Both the position numbers and the translations under genes were made by a program. This document shows positions 25,933 to 33,309 of a stretch of 64,000 nt of DNA, in pieces. This DNA is from Acidobacteriota bacterium (GTDB lineage: Bacteria; Acidobacteriota; Vicinamibacteria; Vicinamibacterales; Vicinamibacteraceae). The stretch lies in the NCBI GenBank assembly GCA_020845575.1, contig JADLFL010000052.1, forward strand, positions 62,001-126,000. Reading direction: 5' to 3'. Position 1 is the first letter of the stretch; each line of letters starts with the position of its first letter. The notes under the pieces are model-generated. The model did not search any database and was not told the origin of the DNA. It saw only the letters and a program-made list of their open reading frames with translations.

Positions 25933-27030
25933 CTATTCCGTGAAGGTACGCGCGGCCTCGGCCACGAGATTGATATCGGCCGCGGTCAGCAACGGGTGCA
26001 GCGGCAGCGACACGACCTCGGCCGCGGCTCGCTCGGCCTCTGGGCACGGCGCGGGTGACTGATCGGCGAAGGCGGGCTGTCGCGTGAGCGCGTGCGGGTA
26101 GTGGACGAGCGTCTGGATCCCTCTGGCCGTCATGTGCGACTGGAACGCGGCCCGGTTGTCCACGCGGACAGGGAACAGGTGGTAGACGTGCCCGGTGTCG
26201 AACTCCCGCGGCACGCGGACGGGCGCGTCCCGCAGGAGCGTCCGGTAGCGCACCGCGAGCGTCCGGCGCTGTGCCGTCCACGCTGGCAGCCGCTGCAGAC
26301 GTTCACGCAGCACGGCGGCCTGCATCTCGTCGAGCCGTGAGTTCACGCCGAACGACTCGTGCTGGTAGGTGACGCGCTGTCCGCCATTGCGCAGGCGCCG
26401 CAGCCTGTCGGCAATCGCCGCGTCGTTGGTCACCACGGCTCCGCCATCGCCCAGCGCACCGAGATTCTTCGTCGGATAGAAGCTGAACGCCGCCCCTGCG
26501 CCGAACGTGCCGACGGGACGGCCCTCGTGCGTGCAGAGATGCGCCTGCGCCGCGTCTTCGACGATCGCCAGGCCGTGTCGCTCGGCGATGGCGCACAGCG
26601 CCGTCATGTCGGCCGACTGCCCGTACAGGTGCACGGGCATGATCGCCGCCGTTCGCGGCGTGATCGCGGCTTCGACGGCCCGCGGGTCGATCGTGTGGCG
26701 CTGCGGATCGATGTCGGCGAACACGGGACGCGCGCCGGCCATCATCACGGCGAGGCCCGTATACGCCGCCGAGAGCGGCGCGGTGATCACTTCGTCGCCG
26801 GCGCCGATCCCCATGGCGCGCAGCAGCAGGGCGATGGCATCGGTGCCTGTGTTGACGCCCACCGAGTGCGTCGTGCCGCAGGCCGCCGCGAACTCCGCCT
26901 CGAAGGCCTCGAGTTCCGGTCCGAGGATGAACCACCCGCGATCGATCACGCGGGCGATCGCCGCTCTGATCGCCGCATCATCGTCGCCGGGCTTCAGCGA
27001 CAGGAAGGGTACGCGGATATCGGTGTGCAT
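25933..27030 (-). CDS. DegT/DnrJ/EryC1/StrS-family sugar aminotransferase
   Basis: PLP-dependent aminotransferase, 365 residues, that converts keto-sugar nucleotides to amino sugars. Seen: VPFLSLKPGD at the N-terminus, GVNTGTDAIALLLRAMGIG, VEDAAQAHLCTHEGRPVG, and the PLP-lysine segment FSFYPTKNLGALGDGGAVVT. RNGGQRVTYQHESFGVNSRLDEMQAAVLR is the substrate-binding part (in pieces). ATG 27030 overlaps the epimerase stop by one base (TGATG). Last gene of the glycan operon. Likely to make an aminosugar for a surface polysaccharide; exact substrate unknown. Confidence 0.92.
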   Translation of the reverse strand: MHTDIRVPFLSLKPGDDDAAIRAAIARVIDRGWFILGPELEAFEAEFAAACGTTHSVGVNTGTDAIALLLRAMGIGAGDEVITAPLSAAYTGLAVMMAGARPVFADIDPQRHTIDPRAVEAAITPRTAAIMPVHLYGQSADMTALCAIAERHGLAIVEDAAQAHLCTHEGRPVGTFGAGAAFSFYPTKNLGALGDGGAVVTNDAAIADRLRRLRNGGQRVTYQHESFGVNSRLDEMQAAVLRERLQRLPAWTAQRRTLAVRYRTLLRDAPVRVPREFDTGHVYHLFPVRVDNRAAFQSHMTARGIQTLVHYPHALTRQPAFADQSPAPCPEAERAAAEVVSLPLHPLLTAADINLVAEAARTFTE

Positions 27031-28025
27031 CAGAGGTACTTGGCGAGGTGTTCGCGGTAGAACGCGATCGTGCGCGTGAGGCCTTCGCGGAGCGGCACCG
27101 TTGGCGCCCATCCCGTCGTTGCCGTGAAGCGCGAGGAGTCCGCGTAGAAGCTGCCGATGTCGATGGCCTTCTTCTCGGCGGGCCAGTCCACGAAGCGGCG
27201 GCGGCCGGAGCCCGCGACGTCGATCATCAGTTCCACGAGGTCGCGGTGCGTGATGGGCTCAGACCCACCGACGTTGAACACGCCTCCATTGACCGCATCC
27301 GTTGCGCCCGCGCGCAGGAACGCATCGCACGCGTCGTCGACGAACGCGAAGTCGCGCATCTGCATGCCGTCGCCGAAGATCTCGATCTCCTGATCCTCGA
27401 CGATCCTGCGGATGAACCAGCCGACGAAACCCTGGCGGTTGTGCTTGATGAGCTGACGTGGGCCGTAGATGTTGGTCAGGCGCAGCGAGCACGCCCGTAC
27501 GCCGAAGACGTTGTTGTAGACCAGGTGATACTGCTCGCCGGCGGCCTTGTTGATCCCGTTGATGTCGGTCGGCCGCACGAGATGCCGTTCGTCGACGGGC
27601 AGGTAATCGGGCTTGCCGTAGATCTGTCGCGTGCCGGCAAACACCACCTTGGCGCCGGGATTGTTGCGGCGGCACGCCTCGAGCACCGTCATCTGACTGC
27701 GGCAGTTGATCTCGAGATCCGTGTACGGATCCCGCATGCTGTCGATGTGGCTCACCTGGCCAGCCAGGTTGAAGATCACCTCGCGTCCCTGCACGAGGCA
27801 GTTCATCGTGGTCTGCTGGCGGATGTCGGCGATGTTGACGCGGACGCGATCCTCGATGCCCCTGATGTTCTCGAGCGCTCCGCCGTATTCAGGGATGAGC
27901 GAATCCACGAGCAGCACGTCGGCGCCGGCGTCCACGAGCTGGCGCGCCAGATTGCTGCCGATGAACCCGAGCCCGCCCGTGATCATCACGGGGCGCCCGG
28001 CAAAGAACGCACGGTGGTCGGTCAT
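27030..28025 (-). CDS. NAD-dependent nucleotide-sugar epimerase/dehydratase (extended SDR)
   Basis: Extended short-chain dehydrogenase, 331 residues. The NAD-binding motif GGLGFIGSNLARQLV is at residues about 16-30, followed by DSLIPEYGGALENI and NLAGQVSHIDSMRDP. The active-site YxxxK of the superfamily is altered: Lys160 is in NGINKAAGEQYH, but Asn156 is at the position of the catalytic Tyr. Downstream are SLRLTNIYGPRQ and GDGMQMRDFAFVDDACDAF as in UDP-glucose 4-epimerase-like enzymes. The same NGINK form occurs, from memory, in a distinct SDR group, so it may be functional. ATG 28025 overlaps the upstream stop (ATGA). It presumably supplies a sugar to the aminotransferase or glycosyltransferases. 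Confidence 0.9.
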   Translation of the reverse strand: MTDHRAFFAGRPVMITGGLGFIGSNLARQLVDAGADVLLVDSLIPEYGGALENIRGIEDRVRVNIADIRQQTTMNCLVQGREVIFNLAGQVSHIDSMRDPYTDLEINCRSQMTVLEACRRNNPGAKVVFAGTRQIYGKPDYLPVDERHLVRPTDINGINKAAGEQYHLVYNNVFGVRACSLRLTNIYGPRQLIKHNRQGFVGWFIRRIVEDQEIEIFGDGMQMRDFAFVDDACDAFLRAGATDAVNGGVFNVGGSEPITHRDLVELMIDVAGSGRRRFVDWPAEKKAIDIGSFYADSSRFTATTGWAPTVPLREGLTRTIAFYREHLAKYL

Positions 28026-28768
28026 CCCTTCGCCTGTGTCGCCTGCGGCTTGCGTATCACGAGCTCGTACCAGAGCTGCAGCACGTCGATGCCCGTGCGG
28101 AAGATGCGGGGGAAGTTGAAGAACTGAGACTTGCCATACGCGCGGTGGAAATGATGGACGGGGACTTCCGCGATGCGGAAGCCGGCGTCGGTGATCTTCT
28201 TCATCATCTCCAGGCAGATCACGCCGCTGTCCTTGGTGAGCGTGACCTTGTCGAAGACGGACCGGCGCATCAGCCGGAAATCGCAATCCACGTCGCGCAC
28301 GCGAAGACCGAACAGCAGCTTCACGGTGTGGTGGTACAGCCGTCCGATCACGATGCGGTGCAGCGGATCCGATCGCGAGATCTTGTAGCCGTTCACCAGA
28401 TCCACGTCGGGCCCGAGCCGCTGCCACAGGAGCGCCACCTCCGACGGGTCGTACTGTGCATCGCCGTCCGTGTAGAACACGTACTCCTTGGTGGCCGCCG
28501 CGAATCCGCTGCGCAGCGCGCCGCCGTACCCGCGGTTCTTCACGTGGTGGACGATGCGGACCTGCGGATACATGCGGGCCAGTTCGTCGAGGATCTGCGG
28601 CGTGTTGTCGCGGCTGCCATCGTTGACGACGATGACTTCGTGATCGGGCGTCAGCGCACGCGCCGCCAGCAACGCCGACACCACCATGCTGGCGATGGTG
28701 CCGCTGTCGTTGTAGGCCGGGAAGAACAGACTCAGTCCGGCAGGCGTGCTGGCAGGCGTTTCAGGCAT
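28022..28768 (-). CDS. Glycosyltransferase family 2
   Basis: GT-A fold transferase of 248 residues resembling polyprenyl-phosphate glycosyltransferases. Nucleotide-sugar binding region SLFFPAYNDSGTIASMVV and IVVNDGSRDNTPQIL; the metal-binding acidic motif is in VFYTDGDAQYDPSEV; then DVDCDFRLMRRSVFDKV. No membrane helix is visible at the C-terminus. ATG 28768 has a TAAGGT hexamer 13 bases upstream. It probably transfers a sugar to undecaprenyl phosphate or to a growing glycan at the inner face of the membrane. Confidence 0.9.
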   Translation of the reverse strand: MPETPASTPAGLSLFFPAYNDSGTIASMVVSALLAARALTPDHEVIVVNDGSRDNTPQILDELARMYPQVRIVHHVKNRGYGGALRSGFAAATKEYVFYTDGDAQYDPSEVALLWQRLGPDVDLVNGYKISRSDPLHRIVIGRLYHHTVKLLFGLRVRDVDCDFRLMRRSVFDKVTLTKDSGVICLEMMKKITDAGFRIAEVPVHHFHRAYGKSQFFNFPRIFRTGIDVLQLWYELVIRKPQATQAKG

Positions 28769-28794
28769 ACGCGAACAGAAGACCTTAGCACACC

Positions 28795-29538
28795 TCAGCC
28801 GCGCCGGCCGCGCCACGACGGATGTCGCGCCACGAGCCGCCACGGCACGAAGATCGACTCGAGAATCACGCCCCGCGACATCTTCGATTGCCCCTCGCGC
28901 CGCTCGACGTAGATGATCGGCACTTCGCCGATCCGGCATCCCGCCCCCATCGCCTCGAAGAGCATCTCGACGAGGAACGCGTACCCATCGGACACGAACC
29001 GCCGCAACGGCAGGCGCGCGAGCGCGTCGCGGCGCCAGCAGCGATACCCGCTCGTGCAGTCGCGCGCCGGCAGACCCGTGATCGCACGCACGTACCTGTT
29101 GGCGAACGTACTCAGGATCAACCGGCTCAGCGGCCAGTTCACCACGCTCACGCCGTGCAGATAGCGAGACCCCACCACGAGATCGAGGCCGCCCTCCGTC
29201 ACGCCGCGCACGAGATCGGGCAGGTACTGCGGGTCGTGCGAGAAGTCGGCGTCCATCTGGCAGACGATGTCGACGTCCATGGTGACGGCCCGCGACAGGG
29301 CGTCCACGTACGAGCGGCCGAGGCCTCGCTTGCCCGCGCGGTGCATCACGTGGACGCGCCCCGGATGGGCCTGCACCAGGGCGTCGGCCACCGCGCCCGT
29401 GCCATCAGGCGACGCATCGTCCACCACGAGCAACGAGAATTCCGGCCCGCGCGCGAGCACCTGCTCGACGAGCACCGGAAGGTTGTCGCGCTCGTTGTAG
29501 GTCGGCGTGACGACCAGGACGCGCGGCGGCGACGTCAC
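28795..29538 (-). CDS. Polyprenol-phosphate mannosyltransferase-like GT2
   Basis: 247-residue GT2 close to the dolichol/polyprenol-phosphate mannose synthase group: VVTPTYNERDNLPVLVEQV, LLVVDDASPDGTGAVAD, the DxD-type QMDADFSHDPQYLPDLV, VVGSRYLHG, and the family C-terminal segment RDCTSGYRCWRRDAL. GTG 29538 overlaps the upstream gene stop by four bases (GTGA). The product, a lipid-linked sugar, could feed a GT-C enzyme such as the protein at 50313. Confidence 0.9.
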   Translation of the reverse strand: MTSPPRVLVVTPTYNERDNLPVLVEQVLARGPEFSLLVVDDASPDGTGAVADALVQAHPGRVHVMHRAGKRGLGRSYVDALSRAVTMDVDIVCQMDADFSHDPQYLPDLVRGVTEGGLDLVVGSRYLHGVSVVNWPLSRLILSTFANRYVRAITGLPARDCTSGYRCWRRDALARLPLRRFVSDGYAFLVEMLFEAMGAGCRIGEVPIIYVERREGQSKMSRGVILESIFVPWRLVARHPSWRGRRG

Positions 29539-30395
29539 TGGCGGCCCTCGAAGCGCAGGGCCGAGATCTGCTCGGACACCAGACCCACGAGGAAGACCAG
29601 CACCGACAGCATCAGCAGCAGTACCGAGCCGTTCGCGATCCGTCCCGACGTCGCGACCGTCCACGCGCCGTAGCAGACACCGAGCAGGCACGAGCCGGCG
29701 CTCACGGGCAGGAAGATCTTCATCGGGCTGAAGATCGTGACGATCTTCAGGATGATCAGCAGGAACTTGGTGCCGTCGCGCGCGAGACGGATTTTCGAGA
29801 CGCCCGTCCGCTGGCGCGCCTCGATCGGCAGGAACTCGACGCTGTAGCCCGCCTTGATGAAGGCGAGCGTGGTCGTCGTGGGTGTCGAGAACCCGTTCGG
29901 GATGAGGTGCAGGAACTCGCGGAGCACCGACCGCCGCGCCCCCCTGAGCCCCGACGTGAGATCGGGGATCTCGCGCCCCGTCATGTACGTCGCGAACGCG
30001 TTCAGCAGTCCGTTGCCGAACCGCCGCATGCCCGTCGCCTGCGTGTGGCCGGCCCGAGCGCCCACCACGAGGTCGTACTCGCCGAGCTGCGCCACGAGAC
30101 GGCAGGCGTCCTCGGGCTTGTGCTGGCCATCGCCGTCGATCACCAGCACGAACTCGCCCGTTGCCGCGCGGATACCTGTCTTGACCGCCGCACCGTTGCC
30201 CTTGTTGTAGGGATGCCGCAGCACGCGTCCGCCGGCCGCCGTGGCCGCCGCCGCCGTCTCATCGGTCGACCCATCGTCGATGAGCAGGATCTCGTGCCAC
30301 GGCGCGGCGTCGCGCAGAGCGCGAATCACGTCGCCCACGACGGCGCCCTCGTCGTACGCGGGGATCAGGATGGAGACGGTTTCGGGAGCAGCCAC
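29535..30395 (-). CDS. GT2 with C-terminal membrane anchor
   Basis: 286 residues. N-terminal GT2 domain: SILIPAYDEGAVVGDVIRAL, ILLIDDGSTDETAAAA, VLVIDGDGQHKPEDACRLV, PDLTSGLRGARRSVL. Two hydrophobic helices follow near residues 228-250 and 258-280, as in GtrB/ArnC-like enzymes that charge polyprenyl phosphate with a sugar. GTG 30395 opens the frame. It is in one operon with the two other GT2 genes, aminotransferase and epimerase. Confidence 0.9.
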   Translation of the reverse strand: MAAPETVSILIPAYDEGAVVGDVIRALRDAAPWHEILLIDDGSTDETAAAATAAGGRVLRHPYNKGNGAAVKTGIRAATGEFVLVIDGDGQHKPEDACRLVAQLGEYDLVVGARAGHTQATGMRRFGNGLLNAFATYMTGREIPDLTSGLRGARRSVLREFLHLIPNGFSTPTTTTLAFIKAGYSVEFLPIEARQRTGVSKIRLARDGTKFLLIILKIVTIFSPMKIFLPVSAGSCLLGVCYGAWTVATSGRIANGSVLLLMLSVLVFLVGLVSEQISALRFEGRQ

Positions 30396-30425
30396 GAATG
30401 TGAGGTGACGAGCGGGTTCCTCGCG

Positions 30426-31472
30426 TCACGCCAGCCCGGCGGTGAGCGCGGCAACGACTCCATCCCAGGAAATCGCGCGGGTGCTATCGTACCCCGCCTC
30501 TCCGAGGGCCACAGCGCGCGCCTCGTACGCGGCGAGGTCGGCCAGACATGCCCCCAGCGCCTCGGCGTCCGGCTCGGCGACAAGGCCGTTCACGCCGTGG
30601 ACGACGAACTCCAGCACGCCGCCGCTGTCGGTAGCGGTGATCACAGGTTTACGGGATTGGAACGCTTCGAGCGTCACGTACCCGTAGTCCTCGTCGAACG
30701 GGGCGAAAATCACGCCCCGCGCGCCGGCGTACAGGTCGATGAGCGTCGGTTCGTCGACGGCGCCGAGCAGGACCACGCGGTCTCCGAGACCCAGGTCCTC
30801 GATCCGCTGCTCCAGGCCGTGCCTGAACGTGCCTTCCCCGGCCACCAGCAATCGCGTCGGCGGCGGGACGTGCGCCATCGCGGCGATCGCGAGCTCGACG
30901 CGCTTGACCGTTTCCAGCCGGCCCACCGAGAGGAAGTAGTCGCCGTACGGACCGGGCCGGAGCTTCGGCGCAAGGGGTGACGGGTGATACAGCGGCGTCG
31001 AGGCGACGTCGTTGAAGCGCGTCAACCTGTCGGAGGTCGTCTGCGAAATCGTGTAGACGGCGGCGCATTCACCGAGCATCTCGCGGTCCAGCGCGCGCAG
31101 GCGCTCGCGAACCTCGGTGTCTTCCTCCCTGTGGTCGAAATCGGCGTACTCGGTGCCGCACAGGTCGTAGGCGGCCCGGTACTGGTGCATCAGCCACGTG
31201 ACCTTGTGGGGATGCCGCACGCAGTAGGCGGGGAACTTGGTGGGAATCACCAGGTCGATGGCCCGTCCGCAGCTCTCGGACAGGTCGAGGAGCCGCCACG
31301 CGGCGGCGTGGGCCATCAGCTCGCGCTTCGGATACCACTTGAACGGAACGCTGACCCGCTCGACGAGGCACCCGTGGCGTTCCAGCTGGTGAACCAGCTC
31401 GCGCACCAGCGCCTCGGCACCCCCCCGGACGAAGGGCACCTGCGCTTCGCAGACGACAACCGTCAGGGCCAA
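30426..31472 (-). CDS. Glycosyltransferase family 4
   Basis: GT-B fold transferase of about 348 residues. N-terminal domain with FVRGGAEALVRELVHQLERHG; C-terminal nucleotide-sugar domain with YFLSVGRLETVKRVELAIAA, LVAGEGTFRHGLEQRI, VIFAPFDEDYGYVTLEAF and ITATDSGGVLEFVVHGVNGL, carrying the E-x7-E signature. TTG 31472 is chosen since it directly precedes the first beta strand and a TAGCAT hexamer (31481-31486) lies eight bases upstream; GTG 31490 is an alternative. First gene of the glycan operon and divergent from mraZ. Confidence 0.88.
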   Translation of the reverse strand: MALTVVVCEAQVPFVRGGAEALVRELVHQLERHGCLVERVSVPFKWYPKRELMAHAAAWRLLDLSESCGRAIDLVIPTKFPAYCVRHPHKVTWLMHQYRAAYDLCGTEYADFDHREEDTEVRERLRALDREMLGECAAVYTISQTTSDRLTRFNDVASTPLYHPSPLAPKLRPGPYGDYFLSVGRLETVKRVELAIAAMAHVPPPTRLLVAGEGTFRHGLEQRIEDLGLGDRVVLLGAVDEPTLIDLYAGARGVIFAPFDEDYGYVTLEAFQSRKPVITATDSGGVLEFVVHGVNGLVAEPDAEALGACLADLAAYEARAVALGEAGYDSTRAISWDGVVAALTAGLA

Positions 31473-31519
31473 GCGGCCGCATGCTAGCACGCCAGCCACC
31501 TGGCGAAGCTTGAGCGAAG

Positions 31520-31548
31520 TTGACACGTGTTGATGGTGTGCCTATTCT
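31520..31548 (+). promoter_or_regulatory. mraZ promoter (dcw cluster)
   Basis: TTGACA (31520-31525), 17 bases, TATTCT (31543-31548): the best sigma-70-like promoter in the window. Transcription would start near 31555, inside the MraZ boxes. Confidence 0.75.
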
Positions 31549-31551
31549 CGC

Positions 31552-31577
31552 CGTGGACCAAAGTGGACCAAAGTGGA
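31552..31577 (+). promoter_or_regulatory. Three MraZ-type operator boxes
   Basis: GTGGA occurs at 31553, 31563 and 31573, exactly 10 bp apart, as CGTGGACCAAAGTGGACCAA followed by a third copy. MraZ is known to bind direct GTGG-type repeats ahead of its own gene, so this is most likely its autoregulatory site, overlapping the transcription start. Confidence 0.75.
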
Positions 31578-31585
31578 GATCTCTG

Positions 31586-32032
31586 GTGCTCCGCGGACGC
31601 ATCCCGGCAAAGATTGACGACAAGGGGCGCCTGAAGGTGCCCAGCGCCTTTCGGGCGCATATCGAAGCGGAATACGGGCCGGCGCTGTTCCTGACCAGCC
31701 TGTCTCCCACCGGGGAGTTCGTGCGTCTGTACCCCCTCGCGGTCTGGGAACGCATCGAGCAGAAGCTCGCGACCCTCCCGCAGCTCAGCCAGGCCCGGAA
31801 GGCGTTCGAGATGACCACGTCCTACTGGGGGCACATGGCCGAGTTCGATACCCAGGGACGGGTCGTCATCCCTCCCGCCCTTCGCGACGCGGCCGCCGCG
31901 CTGGCCGACGTCGACGTGCTCGGTCTGCAGACCTCCATCGAAGTCTGGAACGCCGACAGGCTCCGCGCCAAGGTCGAATCGCACGGACTGAACGACACAT
32001 TCCTCGACGAGTTGGCCGCTCTCGGCATCTGA
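31586..32032 (+). CDS. mraZ: Transcriptional regulator MraZ
   Basis: 148-residue MraZ with two SpoVT/AbrB-like halves: LRGRIPAKIDDKGRLKVPSA and AEFDTQGRVVIPPALRDAA, each with the conserved D-x-x-GR-V/L-x-(I/V)P. MraZ represses or tunes the dcw operon. GTG 31586 is preceded by GGAG about eight bases away and matches the first AbrB half; the frame upstream is promoter DNA. First gene of the cluster, seven bases before rsmH. Confidence 0.95.
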   Translation: MLRGRIPAKIDDKGRLKVPSAFRAHIEAEYGPALFLTSLSPTGEFVRLYPLAVWERIEQKLATLPQLSQARKAFEMTTSYWGHMAEFDTQGRVVIPPALRDAAAALADVDVLGLQTSIEVWNADRLRAKVESHGLNDTFLDELAALGI

Positions 32033-32039
32033 GATCCCC

Positions 32040-32924
32040 ATGCACGAACCAGTACTCGTCGCGGAGGTCATCAGCCACCTGGCACCCGCTCGGGGCGGGC
32101 TGTTCGTCGACTGCACGCTCGGCGCGGGCGGGCACACCCGGGCTCTGCTCGACGCCGGCGCGTCCCGCGTGCTCGCGTTCGATCGCGACAGCAGCGCGCT
32201 CGCGCTCGCCTCCGCGTCGCTCGACGCGTACCGCGCTCGCGTGGACATGGTGCACGCCGACTACAGGACGCTCGGCGACGTCCTGGATGCCCGGGCCATC
32301 AGCCTCGTCGACGGCGGCGTCCTGGCCGATCTCGGCGTGTCCTCCATGCAACTTGACGATGCGGCGCGCGGGTTCAGTTTTCGCGCAGACGCCCCGCTCG
32401 ACATGCGGATGGATCGCGACAGTGGTCTGCCGGCGTCGGCGATGCTGCAGGAAGTCGACGAGACGGTCCTGGCCGACGTGATCTACCGCTACGGCGAGGA
32501 GCGCTTCTCACGCCGCATCGCGCGCGCCATCGTCGGTGCCCGCCAGACGGGCGCCATCGAAACCACGGGCCAGCTGGCGTCGATCGTGCGTCGCGCCGTG
32601 CCGTCCCGCGGCTGGCAGCGCATCGACCCTGCGACGCGTACGTTCCAGGCGATTCGCATCTGGGTCAACCGCGAGCTCGACGATCTCGATGCGTTCATCA
32701 GGCTCGCCGTGAGCCGCCTGTGTGCCGGCGCCCGCCTGGCAATCATCGCCTTCCACTCGCTCGAAGACCGCATTGTCAAGCACACGTTCCGTGCGCTGGC
32801 CCAGGGCCCCGAGCCGCTGATCGCGCTGCTCACGCGCCGTCCCGTCGAAGCCGGCGACGAGGAAGTCGCGCGCAACCCGCGCGCCCGCAGCGCCAAGCTG
32901 CGCGTGGCCGAGAGGCTGGCCTGA
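32040..32924 (+). CDS. rsmH: 16S rRNA (cytosine1402-N4)-methyltransferase RsmH
   Basis: SAM-dependent methylase of 16S rRNA C1402, 294 residues. Conserved: MHEPVLVAEVISHLAP, VDCTLGAGGHTRALLD (SAM motif), GVLADLGVSSMQLDDAARGFSF in part, RIDPATRTFQAIRIWVNREL-type segment, IIAFHSLEDRIVKHTFR and the C-terminal NPRARSAKLRVAERL. Typical size and place after mraZ. Confidence 0.97.
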   Translation: MHEPVLVAEVISHLAPARGGLFVDCTLGAGGHTRALLDAGASRVLAFDRDSSALALASASLDAYRARVDMVHADYRTLGDVLDARAISLVDGGVLADLGVSSMQLDDAARGFSFRADAPLDMRMDRDSGLPASAMLQEVDETVLADVIYRYGEERFSRRIARAIVGARQTGAIETTGQLASIVRRAVPSRGWQRIDPATRTFQAIRIWVNRELDDLDAFIRLAVSRLCAGARLAIIAFHSLEDRIVKHTFRALAQGPEPLIALLTRRPVEAGDEEVARNPRARSAKLRVAERLA

Positions 32925-32925
32925 C

Positions 32926-33309
32926 ATGGACCGCGAATACGTCCTGCGCAAGCCGGTCCAGAACCGTCCCATCGTGCGCGAAGTGGATCACGCGCGGCAG
33001 CGCGACCTCGTGCGTACGACGGTCGGCGGCGCCTGCGTGCTCGCGACGGTGCTCTTCACCGCGTGGATGCACCTCGACGGGCGCCGGCTCGCGAAGGAGG
33101 CGGTCGATCTCGCCACGGCGCGCAGCCGGCACATGGAAGTGCGTCGTCATCTCGAGCTCGAGCTGCAGTCGCTCGAAAGTCTTGCGCGCGTGCAGGCGAT
33201 CGCGACGCGCCAGCTGCACATGAAGGCGCCGACGCGGGAGACGTCTGCCGTGATCGAGCGCGTCACCGTGACACCGTCGCCGTCGCGTTCCGTGGTGGCG
33301 GCCCGGTGA
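32926..33309 (+). CDS. ftsL: FtsL-like cell-division protein
   Basis: 127 residues with the layout of FtsL: short cytoplasmic N-terminus, one membrane helix (about residues 33-50, TVGGACVLATVLFTAWMH) and a periplasmic coiled-coil helix (about 55-95, rich in Leu, Glu, Arg). Sequence identity of FtsL is always low, so the call rests on this layout and on its place between rsmH and ftsI. It would bind FtsQ and FtsB at the septum. It overlaps ftsI by four bases (GTGA). Confidence 0.8.
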   Translation: MDREYVLRKPVQNRPIVREVDHARQRDLVRTTVGGACVLATVLFTAWMHLDGRRLAKEAVDLATARSRHMEVRRHLELELQSLESLARVQAIATRQLHMKAPTRETSAVIERVTVTPSPSRSVVAAR

